The notes: generated from the sequence alone by a model not told the origin. Numbered from the stretch's first letter, positions 1-8,673 are shown. The stretch is DNA of 38,133 nt from Pseudomonas marginalis (GCF_001645105.1 NZ_LKEG01000055.1:11537-49669); one strand, 5' to 3'. Numbers and translations: made by a program.

Positions 1-102
1 GATCAAAAGCAAGAGCACGGCGGCCTGGTAGCCGACCTAAGTGGTTGAAGCAAGAGCAGGTACGTGTGGGGGCTGGTTTGCCGCGGATTGCATTCGCCAA
101 TC

Positions 103-1017
103 CTACAGGTCGAACCGATCCACCGCGCGCCGCCGCTCATTGTCGTCGCGCACGTCATAGCTGGCGGTGGTCTGGATGTTGGTGTGGTGCGCCAGTTTCT
201 GCGCAATCGACAGGTCATGCTCCTCGATAACCCGTGTGATGAACGAGCGGCGGAAGTCATGGGGCATGATCTTCACGCCTACTTGCTCGCCGCGTTGGCG
301 GGCAATGTAGTAAATCGCATGTTTGGTGATGCGTTCACGGGTGATGTGGCTGCCACGGCGGATGCGGTTGAACAGGAAGTTGTCATCCTGCTCACCGTCC
401 TTGAGTTGATCACGCCGAAAGGTAAGCCACGCCTGCAGCTTGGCGAATGCCCAGTCCGGTGCGTATTTGATCAGCTCCTTGTTACCCTTGCCGATTACCC
501 GCAGGCTGCGTTCTTCGAAATTGATCTGCGCCAGGTCAAGGTTGACCGACTCAGACTTGCGCATGCCCGAGCCGTACAGAATGCCGATCACCGCTGCATC
601 CCGCAGGCCCTGGGGGCGTGGGTCGGCGGCGCAGACTTCCATCATTTCGCGGATCAGGCTGCGCCGCAGGTTGCGGCCCTGGCCCAGGCGCGAGCCCGGC
701 GTGGCCTTGACGGTGCGCATGCGTAACAGGTGTTCCTGGCTGATCAGGTTCAGGCGCCAGGCTTCGTTCATCACCCCGCGCACGGCATTCACGTACAACG
801 ACGAGGTATTGGGCGCATAGCCGTCTTCGCGCAAGGCGGCGACCAGGGCGATCACGTGTTCGGGTTGCAGCAGGTGCCAGTCGATGTCTTCGAGGTTGAT
901 GTCTTCGAAGCCCAGGCGGTCGGCCGCATCTTGCAGCACGTAGCGCATGGTCAGTTGGCTTGAGGGTGCCAGGCGGGTGAGGTAAAGGGTCAGCGGGTTG
1001 CGGATAGACTCAGTCAA
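103..1017 (-). CDS. Tyrosine site-specific recombinase (phage-integrase family)
   Basis: A 304-residue DNA strand-exchange enzyme of the tyrosine recombinase family. The catalytic set is readable: Arg153 in YGSGMRKSE, Lys near 177 in GKGNK, His253 and Arg256 in HDFRRSF, His277/278 in LAHHTN, and the nucleophile candidate Tyr287 in TTASYD. The N-terminal ~110 residues fit a SAM-like core-binding domain. The length matches XerC/D-sized enzymes, but I cannot assign it to XerC or XerD. It reads away from the neighbouring gene at 1126-1950, and no excisionase, phage or integron gene is visible beside it. The start is the ATG immediately after the palindromic sequence at 1037-1076. It may be a resident chromosomal recombinase or the end of an element lying to the left of the window. 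The family call is secure; the biological role is unknown. Confidence 0.93.
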   Translation of the reverse strand: MTESIRNPLTLYLTRLAPSSQLTMRYVLQDAADRLGFEDINLEDIDWHLLQPEHVIALVAALREDGYAPNTSSLYVNAVRGVMNEAWRLNLISQEHLLRMRTVKATPGSRLGQGRNLRRSLIREMMEVCAADPRPQGLRDAAVIGILYGSGMRKSESVNLDLAQINFEERSLRVIGKGNKELIKYAPDWAFAKLQAWLTFRRDQLKDGEQDDNFLFNRIRRGSHITRERITKHAIYYIARQRGEQVGVKIMPHDFRRSFITRVIEEHDLSIAQKLAHHTNIQTTASYDVRDDNERRRAVDRFDL

Positions 1018-1036
1018 GGTAGATCAGCCTTTGGAT

Positions 1037-1076
1037 TAAATAACTCGAACAAGCCTTTGTTTAATCGAGCTATTTA
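1037..1076. promoter_or_regulatory. Inverted repeat upstream of the recombinase gene
   Basis: TAAATAACTCGA at 1037-1048 is mirrored by TCGAGCTATTTA at 1065-1076 with one mismatch. An inner AACAA/TTGTT pair (1048-1052 and 1057-1061) makes a near-continuous hairpin of about 40 bases. It ends some 20 bases before position 1017, the start of the recombinase gene. An autoregulatory operator, an mRNA hairpin or a recombinase binding site are all possible; the symmetry is seen, the role is inferred. Confidence 0.5.
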
Positions 1077-1125
1077 GTGAATTGGCGAAGGCCGAGTCTA
1101 ACCCAGTGCCAGCCTTCGCACAAAA

Positions 1126-1950
1126 TCATGGGGCCGTGTCGTCTTCCTCAGTAGGCTCCTGGGGCTGAACCTGGGTCTGGCTCCATTCGCTGTCCTGCTT
1201 CTGCATTAGGGCGAACCAGTGCTGACGCATGAACGTCAGGTACGCCTCAGGCGCCTTGGCGAAGTCTCTCTCGTCGCCATAACACCCCGGCAACGGCAAC
1301 TCGGTGCCCTGTTCCTTGTACTGGCTGACCAGCGCCTGTTGCCCGGCCACGCTGCAATCCTTGGGCAGCGGCATGCCACGCAAGGCCCCGGCCTCTTCGT
1401 CCCACCAGGCCGCGCCGACCCGGTCGACACCGCGCAGACGGTACTTCTGCGACTTGCCGACATGCATGATCAGCTTGAACTCATTGGGGCTGACATCGCT
1501 GGTGCAGGTGCGCGAATAGCCCACCGTGGCCTGGGTGATGCCATCGCCGGTGAGGTCGGTGACCTTTGTCGCGGCCCGGTCAAAGCGCAGCGAGGCGTCG
1601 AATTCGCAATGCTGCACATCGTCGTAGAGCATCCACACGCGCTTGGGGCGGTTGCCGTCGATCAGGTACTGGGCCGCATACACGAACGCCGACTGAGTGC
1701 CGTCGTCGTCGCGCTCGCTGATTTGCTCGGCGAGCACCAGCAGGTTCTTGCCTTGTTTATCGTCCCAGGTATAGGCGGCGATCTGCTTGCCGCGTACTTC
1801 AACACCGTCCGGCACCTGGTCAATGCTGGTGAGCGCCACCCCGTCATCGGCCTGGACCGTCGTGACACACGCCACGCTCATCAACAACCCGATCAACGAT
1901 CCCATCAAAGCAGGCCGCAACTGGCCGCGTAAAAGCTGCACGCTATTCAT
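1126..1950 (-). CDS. Exported hypothetical protein, possible lipoprotein
   Basis: A 274-residue protein with an N-terminal export signal: a basic start, then a hydrophobic stretch around residues 14-30. Cleavage could be at a lipobox-like SVAC, giving a lipoprotein, or after VQA by signal peptidase I. The mature part has several cysteines. The segment DLTGDGITQATVGY resembles FG-GAP-like calcium-binding loops. It recalls a widespread family of exported proteins loosely annotated as M949_RS01915-type surface polysaccharide proteins; I recall this from the sequence style and could not check it. The C-terminal tail is acidic and Pro/Glu-rich. It is transcribed divergently from the arn operon, and its start lies about 410 bases from arnC. 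No enzymatic motif is visible. Confidence 0.8.
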   Translation of the reverse strand: MNSVQLLRGQLRPALMGSLIGLLMSVACVTTVQADDGVALTSIDQVPDGVEVRGKQIAAYTWDDKQGKNLLVLAEQISERDDDGTQSAFVYAAQYLIDGNRPKRVWMLYDDVQHCEFDASLRFDRAATKVTDLTGDGITQATVGYSRTCTSDVSPNEFKLIMHVGKSQKYRLRGVDRVGAAWWDEEAGALRGMPLPKDCSVAGQQALVSQYKEQGTELPLPGCYGDERDFAKAPEAYLTFMRQHWFALMQKQDSEWSQTQVQPQEPTEEDDTAP

Positions 1951-2120
1951 CCGATCACCCTGGCAAGAGACGGCTTACTTTACCGGCACTTGGGACGCAT
2001 TGCAGAGAAGATTCTTCACTTAAATTTCCTGGCCGAGCGTGCGCGTCCACGTTAAACCAAACGTCCTACAAACAGTTCCCATTTCGCCAGCCAACTAAAG
2101 CCTACAGGCCCCTAGTTGTT

Positions 2121-2137
2121 TAGCTGAACCCTAGCTG
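2121..2137 (+). promoter_or_regulatory. Perfect direct hexamer repeat, 11-base period
   Basis: TAGCTG at 2121-2126 recurs exactly at 2132-2137 after a five-base spacer, one helical turn apart. This geometry is typical of OmpR-family response-regulator sites such as those of PhoP and PmrA, which are known to control arn operons. The hexamer does not match the published PhoP half-site, so the regulator is not assigned. Confidence 0.35.
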
Positions 2138-2160
2138 TCTACCTGTCAAATAAACGAGTT

Positions 2161-2177
2161 TTTCATCTGCCTTTCAT
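2161..2177 (+). promoter_or_regulatory. Second direct hexamer repeat, 11-base period
   Basis: TTTCAT at 2161-2166 recurs at 2172-2177 after the spacer CTGCC. It has the same one-turn geometry as the repeat 40 bases upstream but a different sequence. It is a candidate operator for an OmpR-family regulator of the arn operon; the repeat is seen, the function is inferred. Confidence 0.35.
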
Positions 2178-2363
2178 ATCTGTTCCACATTTTTACGCTT
2201 AATCTTTAGCGCAGTACTTCATAGCAAACCGCGCTATATCGTCTAACCTCTTGATTACGCTTCACCTTTGGCGCCGTTTTTTTAATCTGCGGTCTGGACT
2301 TTCGCCCAATGATTGCTGCTGTTTTCACGCTCCAAGTTGCTCTAACCCCGAGGTCATGAATCT

Positions 2364-3389
2364 TTGAAACCCTACCCTATTCATTGCGTGTCGATCGTAA
2401 TCCCGGTCTACAACGAACAAGAGAGCCTGCCTGAATTGCTGCGCCGTACCACCGCAGCCTGCAAGCAACTGGCCTACGAATACGAAATCATCCTGGTCGA
2501 TGACGGTAGCCGCGACAATTCAGCCCAACTGCTGGAGGACGCCGCCGCTGAAGACGGCAGCAACGTGGTGGCGGTGATCCTCAACCGTAACTACGGCCAG
2601 CATGCAGCGATCATGGCCGGTTTCGAGCAATGCCGAGGCGACGTGGTGATCACCCTCGACGCGGACCTGCAAAACCCGCCCGAAGAAATTCCGCGCCTGG
2701 TCGAACAAGCCGCCCTGGGCTACGACGTGGTCGCCACCGTGCGCAACAATCGCCAGGACTCGGCCTTCCGCCGCTGGCCGTCGCGCCTGATCAACCTGGC
2801 CGTGCAGCGCTCCACCGGCGTGGCCATGACCGACTACGGCTGCATGCTGCGCGCCTACCGCCGCACCATCGTCGACGCGATGCTCGCCTGCCGCGAACGC
2901 AGCACCTTTATCCCGATCCTGGCCAACGGCTTTGCCCGTCACACCACCGAGATCCTGGTACACCACGCCGAGCGTGAGCACGGCGAATCCAAATACAGCG
3001 CCATGCGCCTGATCAGCCTGATGTTCGACCTGCTGACGTGCATGACCACCACCCCGCTGCGCCTGCTGTCCATCGTCGGCTTCAGCCTGGCGGCGCTGGG
3101 CATGCTGTTTGCCTTCGCGTTGATCGTCATGCGCCTGGCTTTCGGTGCCGACTGGGCCGGCGACGGCTTGTTCGTGCTGTTCGCCGTGCTGTTCGTCTTT
3201 ACCGGCGGCCAGTTCATCGGCATGGGCCTGCTGGGTGAATACCTGGGCCGCATGTACAGCGACGTGCGTGCCCGCCCGCGCTTCTTTATCGAAAAAGTGC
3301 TGCGCAACCAACCGGCAGCACCGGCTCCCGTGGTCGTCGTTGACGGCCTGGTGTCCTCCCATACCTCTACTTCTGCTGATCAGGTCTAA
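2364..3389 (+). CDS. arnC: Undecaprenyl-phosphate 4-deoxy-4-formamido-L-arabinose transferase
   Basis: ArnC moves 4-deoxy-4-formamido-L-arabinose from its UDP carrier to undecaprenyl phosphate at the inner membrane. The 341 residues start with a GT-A family 2 fold (VSIVIPVYNEQESL), followed by the metal-binding DAD at 99-101 in TLDADLQNPPEEIPR and the conserved DYGCMLRAYRR near 158-167. Two C-terminal membrane helices lie near 234-258 and 268-291. The start is TTG: no upstream ATG in frame fits, and the first residues, MKPYPI, match the family N-terminus as I remember it. Its TTGA overlaps the stop of a three-codon frame. arnA follows after two bases. arnB, normally the first operon gene, is not upstream. 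Confidence 0.97.
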   Translation: MKPYPIHCVSIVIPVYNEQESLPELLRRTTAACKQLAYEYEIILVDDGSRDNSAQLLEDAAAEDGSNVVAVILNRNYGQHAAIMAGFEQCRGDVVITLDADLQNPPEEIPRLVEQAALGYDVVATVRNNRQDSAFRRWPSRLINLAVQRSTGVAMTDYGCMLRAYRRTIVDAMLACRERSTFIPILANGFARHTTEILVHHAEREHGESKYSAMRLISLMFDLLTCMTTTPLRLLSIVGFSLAALGMLFAFALIVMRLAFGADWAGDGLFVLFAVLFVFTGGQFIGMGLLGEYLGRMYSDVRARPRFFIEKVLRNQPAAPAPVVVVDGLVSSHTSTSADQV

Positions 3390-3391
3390 AC

Positions 3392-5383
3392 ATGAGTTCA
3401 AAAGCTGTTGTATTCGCGTATCACGATATTGGTTGTGCAGGCATCGAAGCGCTGCTCAATACCGGTTACGACATTGCCGCTGTGTTCACCCATGCCGATG
3501 ACCCGAAGGAAAACAACTTCTACGGTTCCGTCGCCCAGTTGTGCGCGCGCAATGGTATCCCGGTGCACGCTCCGGAAGACGCCAACCACCCGCTGTGGAT
3601 CGAGCGCATCGCCAAGCTGAACCCGGACTACCTCTTCTCGTTCTACTACCGCAACCTGCTGAGCGAGCCGCTGCTGGCCACGGCGCGCAAAGGCGCGTTC
3701 AACCTGCACGGCTCGTTGCTGCCTAAATACCGTGGCCGCGCCCCGGCCAACTGGGTGCTGGTCAACGGTGAAACCGAAACCGGCGTGACCTTGCACCGCA
3801 TGGTCAAGCGTGCCGATGCCGGCGCGATCCTGGCCCAGCAGAAAGTCATCATCGAGCGCAGCGACACCGGCCTGACCCTGCACGCCAAACTGCGCGACGC
3901 CGCCAGCAACCTGCTGCGCGACGCCCTGCCGCAACTGGCCCAAGGCAAACTGGCGGAAACCGCCCAGGATGAAAGCCAGGCCACGTACTTCGGTCGCCGC
4001 ACCGCTGCCGATGGCAAGTTGGAGTGGAAAAAACCGGCTGAGGAACTGTTCAACCTGGTGCGCGCCGTGACCCAACCTTACCCAGGTGCCTTCTGCGCCG
4101 TGGGCGAGCACAAGCTGGTCGTGTGGCAGGCCGACGTGGTCAAGGGCAACGAAGGCCTGGCGCCGGGCCGTGTGATCAGCGTCAACCCGCTGCGTATCGC
4201 GTGCGGTGAAGACTCCCTGGTGATCAAGTTCGGCCAGCGCAACGACAACGGCCTGTACCTGGCCGGCCCGTCCCTGGCCAACGAATTGGGCCTGGTCGAC
4301 GGTTCCGTGCTGCGCGGCGCCGAGTCCGGCCGCAAACCGCGCCGTACCCGCGTGCTGATCCTGGGCGTGAACGGCTTTATCGGTAACCACCTGTCCGAGC
4401 GCCTGTTGCGTGACGACCGTTACGAAGTCTACGGCCTGGACATCGGCTCCGACGCCATCGAGCGCCTGCGCAGCCACCCGAACTTCCATTACGTCGAAGG
4501 CGATATCAGCATCCACACCGAGTGGATCGAGTACCACATCAAGAAATGCGACGTGGTCCTGCCGCTCGTGGCCATCGCCACACCCATCGAATACACCCGC
4601 AACCCGCTGCGCGTGTTCGAACTGGACTTCGAAGAAAACCTCAAGCTGGTGCGCTACTGCGTCAAGTACAACAAGCGCGTGATCTTCCCGTCGACCTCCG
4701 AAGTCTATGGCATGTGCCAGGACCAGTACTTCGACGAAGACACCTCCAACCTGGTGGTTGGCCCGGTCAACAAGCAGCGCTGGATCTACTCGGTTTCCAA
4801 GCAACTGCTGGACCGCGTGATCTGGGCCTACGGCGCCAAGGGCCTGAACTTCACCCTGTTCCGTCCCTTCAACTGGATGGGCCCGCGCCTGGACCGCCTG
4901 GACTCGGCACGCATCGGCAGCTCCCGCGCCATCACCCAACTGATCCTCAACCTGGTGGAAGGCACGCCGATCCGCCTGTTCGACGGTGGTGAGCAGAAGC
5001 GTTGCTTCACCGACATCGCCGACGGCATCGAAGCCCTGGCGCGCATCATTGATAACGACAATGACGCGTGCAATGGCCAGATCATCAACATCGGCAACCC
5101 GGAAAACGAAGCCAGCATCCGCCAGTTGGGCGAAGAGCTGCTGCGTCAGTTCGAAGCGCACCCGCTGCGTGGCAACTTCCCGCCGTTCGCCGGTTTCCGC
5201 GATGTAGAAAGCAAAGCGTTCTACGGCACCGGTTACCAAGACGTGGCGCACCGCAAGCCAAGCATCGAAAACGCCAAGCGCCTGCTGAACTGGGAGCCGA
5301 CCGTGGAGATGAGCGAAACCATCGGCAACACGCTGGACTTCTTCCTGCGTGAAGCCATGCTTGAAATCGCGGACAAAAAGTAA
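3392..5383 (+). CDS. arnA: Bifunctional UDP-Ara4N formyltransferase / UDP-GlcA oxidative decarboxylase
   Basis: A 663-residue two-domain cytosolic enzyme of the L-Ara4N pathway. Residues 1-~305 are the formyl-THF-dependent formyltransferase, with Asn104 and His106 in FNLHGSLLPKYRG and Asp142 in ADAGAI as the catalytic triad equivalents. Residues ~315-663 are an NAD-dependent SDR-type decarboxylase: GVNGFIG at 325-331, Ser436/Glu437 in STSEVYG, Tyr466 and Lys470 in YSVSK, and Arg621 matching the essential arginine of E. coli ArnA. Both halves look intact and the length is the usual one. The stop overlaps the arnD ATG by one base (TAATG), so translation is probably coupled. The product of the decarboxylase needs the aminotransferase ArnB, which this window does not encode. 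Confidence 0.98.
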   Translation: MSSKAVVFAYHDIGCAGIEALLNTGYDIAAVFTHADDPKENNFYGSVAQLCARNGIPVHAPEDANHPLWIERIAKLNPDYLFSFYYRNLLSEPLLATARKGAFNLHGSLLPKYRGRAPANWVLVNGETETGVTLHRMVKRADAGAILAQQKVIIERSDTGLTLHAKLRDAASNLLRDALPQLAQGKLAETAQDESQATYFGRRTAADGKLEWKKPAEELFNLVRAVTQPYPGAFCAVGEHKLVVWQADVVKGNEGLAPGRVISVNPLRIACGEDSLVIKFGQRNDNGLYLAGPSLANELGLVDGSVLRGAESGRKPRRTRVLILGVNGFIGNHLSERLLRDDRYEVYGLDIGSDAIERLRSHPNFHYVEGDISIHTEWIEYHIKKCDVVLPLVAIATPIEYTRNPLRVFELDFEENLKLVRYCVKYNKRVIFPSTSEVYGMCQDQYFDEDTSNLVVGPVNKQRWIYSVSKQLLDRVIWAYGAKGLNFTLFRPFNWMGPRLDRLDSARIGSSRAITQLILNLVEGTPIRLFDGGEQKRCFTDIADGIEALARIIDNDNDACNGQIINIGNPENEASIRQLGEELLRQFEAHPLRGNFPPFAGFRDVESKAFYGTGYQDVAHRKPSIENAKRLLNWEPTVEMSETIGNTLDFFLREAMLEIADKK

Positions 5384-6267
5384 TGGAGGCAGGTCTTCGC
5401 ATCGACGTCGACACCTACCGTGGCACCCGTGAAGGTGTGCCGCGGTTGCTCGAAACCCTGGATGAAGCTGGGGTAAAAGCGACGTTCTTCTTCAGTGTCG
5501 GGCCGGACAACATGGGGCGCCACCTGTGGCGCCTGATCCGCCCGCAGTTCCTGTGGAAGATGCTGCGTTCCAACGCCGTGGGCTTGTATGGCCTGGACAT
5601 TTTGCTGGCCGGCACGGCCTGGCCGGGCAAGCCGATCGGCCGCGACCTGGGGCACTTGATGCGCCAGGCCAAGGCGGCCGGGCATGAAGTCGGCCTGCAC
5701 GCCTGGGATCACCATGGCTGGCAGGCCAACACCGGGCGTTGGAGCGAAGCGCAGCTGGTCGAGCAGATTCGACGCGGCGTGGAGACCCTGAGCGACATCC
5801 TCGGCGAACGCATCGACTGTTCAGCGGCCGCCGGTTGGCGCGCCGATGAACGCGTCGTGCAAGCCAAGCAAGGGTTCAACTTTCGCTACAACAGCGATTG
5901 CCGGGGCACCAGCCTGTTTCGTCCAACCCTGGCCGATGGCAGTGCGGGCACCCCACAAATTCCGGTGGACCTGCCGACCTTCGACGAAGTCGTCGGGCCG
6001 GTGGTGGCTGCCAAAGACTTCAACACCTTCATCCTCGACCGCTTTGGCGCGTCGAAGCTCAACGTCTACACGATCCACGCAGAAGTAGAAGGGATTCTGA
6101 TGGCCAATGATTTTCGCCAGTTGCTCGCCCAGGCAGGGCAGCGCGGCATCGACTTCAAACCCCTGGGCGACCTGTTGCCTGCCGACCTGACCTCCCTGCC
6201 CCAGCAACAGCTGGTGCGCGGCGCCTTGCCCGGCCGCGAGGGCTGGCTCGGAGTGCAGCAGGCATGA
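5383..6267 (+). CDS. arnD: 4-deoxy-4-formamido-L-arabinose-phosphoundecaprenol deformylase
   Basis: ArnD removes the formyl group from undecaprenyl-linked Ara4FN, which makes the ArnC step effectively irreversible. The 294 residues form a NodB/polysaccharide-deacetylase fold. Asp8 and Asp10 sit in RIDVDTYRGT at the very N-terminus, and the metal-binding histidine cluster lies in HEVGLHAWDHH (101-111). The ATG overlaps the arnA stop by one base and the arnT start overlaps its end by four (ATGA). The only GGAGG nearby lies just inside the gene, so it probably depends on ribosomes finishing arnA. The length is normal for the family. Confidence 0.97.
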   Translation: MEAGLRIDVDTYRGTREGVPRLLETLDEAGVKATFFFSVGPDNMGRHLWRLIRPQFLWKMLRSNAVGLYGLDILLAGTAWPGKPIGRDLGHLMRQAKAAGHEVGLHAWDHHGWQANTGRWSEAQLVEQIRRGVETLSDILGERIDCSAAAGWRADERVVQAKQGFNFRYNSDCRGTSLFRPTLADGSAGTPQIPVDLPTFDEVVGPVVAAKDFNTFILDRFGASKLNVYTIHAEVEGILMANDFRQLLAQAGQRGIDFKPLGDLLPADLTSLPQQQLVRGALPGREGWLGVQQA

Positions 6268-7919
6268 TCCGCCGTCGGGCCCTGCCCCTGCTCCTGTTGG
6301 CGTTTGGCGTGTTTTACCTGCTGCCATTGGCCACCCACGGCCTGTGGATCCCGGATGAAACCCGCTACGCACAGATCAGCCAGGAAATGCTGCTGACCGG
6401 CAAGTGGGCGTCGCCGCACTTCATGGGCATCCGCTACTTCGAGAAACCGGCGGCGGGCTACTGGATGATCGCGCTGGGCCAGGCGATCTTCGGGCAGAAC
6501 CTGTTCGGTGTGCGGTTTGCGTCCGCCTTGAGCACCGGCTTGAGCATCCTGCTGGTGTACCTGGTATCGCGTCGGCTGTGGAATGACCCGCAGAAAAGCC
6601 TGGTCAGCACCGTGCTCTACATGAGCTTTGTCAGCGTCGCGGCGCTGGGCGGCTACGCCAACCTCGATCCGCAGTTCACCTTCTGGGTCAACCTGACCGG
6701 CGTGGCCTTGTGGTTTTGCTTCGACAGCACCACGCGCAGCGGGCGGCTGGGGGCCTGGGCGCTGCTGGGCCTGGCCTGTGGCATGGGCTTCATGACCAAG
6801 GGTTTCCTGGCCTGGTTGCTGCCGGTGTTGATCGCCCTGCCCTACGCGATCTGGCAGAAGCGTTTTCGTGAGCTGCTGGGCTACGGCGTGGTCGCCGTGG
6901 TGGTGGCGATTGTCGTCAGCCTGCCATGGGCGCTGGCCGTTCACCTGCAAGAGCCCGACTACTGGAACTTCTTCTTCTGGCACGAGCATATCCAACGTTT
7001 TGCCGGCGACGACGCCCAGCACGCCGAGCCGTTCTGGTATTACCTGCCGCTGCTGGTTGCGTTCTGCCTGCCGTGGGTGGCGTTGTTGCCGTCCACGCTC
7101 AAACAGGCTTGGCTGGACAAACGCAGTGCAAAAATCGGCTTTGTGTTGCTGTGGCTGTTGATGCCGCTGGCATTCTTCAGCCTGGCCAAGGGCAAGTTGC
7201 CTTCCTACATCATGCCGTGCCTGCTGCCGCTGGCGTTGCTGATGGGCAACACCCTGGCCGACAAAATGGCCCAGGGTCGTTACCGTGCATTGCGTATCAA
7301 CGGCTGGCTGAACCTGATCATTGGCGTAGTGGTGCTGCTGGCGCTGAGCTGGTTCCAACTGAAAAAACCGGTGTACGAACACGGGCAGGAAACCCTCAGC
7401 CTGGTGCTGGTGTTCACCTTCCTGTTCGGCTGGATCCTGGTCAACCTGCTGCAGGCCGCCCAGCCATTGCGCCTGTGGGCGGCGCCGATTCTCGGCAGCT
7501 GGCTGATGGTCGCCCTGTTGCCGGCCGCGTTGCCGCACTCGGTGGTGTACAACAAGACTCCTGATCAATTCATCATCGACCACCTGCAGGAACTGCAACC
7601 CGCCACCGCCTTGCTGAGCAATGACCTGGGCGCGGCGTCCGCGCTGTCGTGGCGCCTGGCACGCCCGGACGTGACGCTCTACAACACCGTCGGCGAAGTC
7701 AAATACGGCCTCGCCTACCCGGATGCCGGCCATCACAAGGTGGATGTCACCCAGGTCCAGCAGTGGATGACCGAGGCGCGCAAACAAGGCGCGGTCGGCG
7801 TGGTGATGCGCGTCAAAGGCGACGACGAAGTGGCCGAAGTGGCATTGCTGCCCACCGACGGCAAGCGCTATGAACAAGGCAATATCGTGATTCTGATTTT
7901 CCCGCAGGTGACGCCTTGA
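6264..7919 (+). CDS. arnT: Undecaprenyl phosphate-alpha-L-Ara4N lipid A transferase
   Basis: ArnT is a polytopic inner-membrane GT-C (family 83) glycosyltransferase that attaches L-Ara4N to lipid A phosphates on the periplasmic face. The 551 residues hold about a dozen hydrophobic helices. The first periplasmic loop carries the Asp31-Glu32 pair in [10 protein letters not shown] and the conserved [11 protein letters not shown] near 57-67. A soluble C-terminal domain begins around residue 430. The start overlaps arnD by four bases. The stop TGA overlaps the TTG start of arnE. The decoration neutralises lipid A charge and lowers binding of polymyxin-like peptides; whether it is active here depends on arnB being supplied elsewhere. 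Confidence 0.97.
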
Positions 7920-8263
7920 TCACCCTGCTGCTGTTATTGGCTGCGTGCCTGCTGACCTGCATGGGCCAGGTATCGCAGAAGTTCGCCGTGGAAAGCTGGC
8001 GCGACCTGCCGGAGGGCTGGGCACTGAAACTGCGTTCGCCGTGGTTGTGGTCGGCGCTGGTATGCCTGGGCCTGGGCCTGCTGGTGTGGCTGCTGGTGTT
8101 GCAGCGCCTGGAGGTGGGTATTGCGTACCCGATGCTCAGCCTCAATTTTGTGCTGGTCACGCTGGTGGCGCGGTTTGTCTTTCATGAACCCATTGATGCC
8201 CGCCATTGGCTGGGTGTGGCGTTGGTGATCAGCGGTGTCGTGCTGCTGGGGCGTCACGTATGA
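7916..8263 (+). CDS. arnE: Undecaprenyl-phosphate-L-Ara4N flippase subunit
   Basis: A 115-residue membrane protein of the EamA/SMR-like type with four predicted helices: a hydrophobic start ([10 protein letters not shown]), then [15 protein letters not shown], a central stretch around [15 protein letters not shown], and [12 protein letters not shown] at the end. With ArnF it is thought to flip undecaprenyl-P-L-Ara4N across the inner membrane. The start is TTG inside TTGA, overlapping the arnT stop, with CAGG about 6 bases upstream. The end overlaps the arnF start by four bases. The small size and EF pairing are typical of arn operons. Confidence 0.93.
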
Positions 8264-8673
8264 GCCGGGTCCAAGGGTTTGCCCTGGCCCTGGGCAGCGT
8301 CGGCTTGGTCTGTGCCGCCCAGCTGGGGATGCGCTGGAGCATGACGCGCTTGCCGCTGCCCAGCGACTGGCTGGACGCGTTCACCCACAACAGCATCGAC
8401 CTGGGTGCGCTCGGCATGGTGATCCTGGCGGTCCTGGCCTACGCGCTGTCGATGCTCTGCTGGCTCGGCGCACTCAAACACCTGCCGCTGGGCCGTGCCT
8501 ATTCACTGTTGAGCATCAGCTACGCCCTGGTCTATCTGCTGGCGGCCAGCCTGCCGGTGTTCAACGAAGATTTTTCGGTTTCAAAAACCCTGGGGGTGGC
8601 GCTTGTCATCCTCGGTGTGCTGGTTATCAACTCTCGCCGTGCTAGCGCTACAAGTCCCAGGAATGCCCCATGA
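8260..8673 (+). CDS. arnF: Undecaprenyl-phosphate-L-Ara4N flippase subunit
   Basis: The 137-residue partner of ArnE, again with four hydrophobic helices and an SMR/EamA-like pattern ([16 protein letters not shown], then [15 protein letters not shown]). The reading frame is open further upstream, but the ATG at 8260, which forms ATGA with the arnE stop, gives the expected length and N-terminus, so I chose it. It ends in another ATGA overlap with ugd. It acts with ArnE as the putative flippase heterodimer in the inner membrane. Confidence 0.93.

Larger units (their letters stand above)
1951..2363. promoter_or_regulatory. Divergent regulatory gap upstream of arnC
   Basis: A 413-base stretch with no gene I can support, clearly richer in A+T than the flanking coding sequence. 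It must hold the arn promoter on the plus strand and that of the exported protein on the minus strand. It contains two direct repeats with an 11-base period (2121-2137 and 2161-2177). The arnC ribosome-binding site is probably the GAGG at 2350-2353. A three-codon frame, ATG AAT CTT TGA (2356-2367), has its stop overlapping the TTG start of arnC. I find no recognisable arnB remnant here. Confidence 0.6.

Noticed and set aside
61..102. Half of a REP element (GTGTGGGGGCTGG) at the left edge
   Set aside because: Only one degenerate arm is visible and no paired hairpin forms.
103..1076. Edge of a prophage, integron or integrative island
   Set aside because: Besides the recombinase there is no attachment repeat, tRNA, excisionase or phage gene in the window, so element membership cannot be supported.
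2116..2141. PhoP box made of TGTTTA and TGTCTA
   Set aside because: The two half-sites start 19 bases apart instead of 11, so the known PhoP geometry is not met.
2281..2367. Possible arnB 3-prime remnant in frame with the TGA overlapping arnC
   Set aside because: The in-frame translation upstream (Cys-rich, ending ...NPEVMNL) does not resemble the C-terminus of a DegT-family aminotransferase.
3398..5251. A 617-codon minus-strand frame inside arnA
   Set aside because: Antisense shadow of a fully conserved ArnA. Composition is typical of GC-rich reverse frames and no motif is present.
6066..7877. A 603-codon minus-strand frame across arnD and arnT
   Set aside because: Antisense shadow; Gln/His/Arg-rich with no hydrophobic or catalytic pattern.
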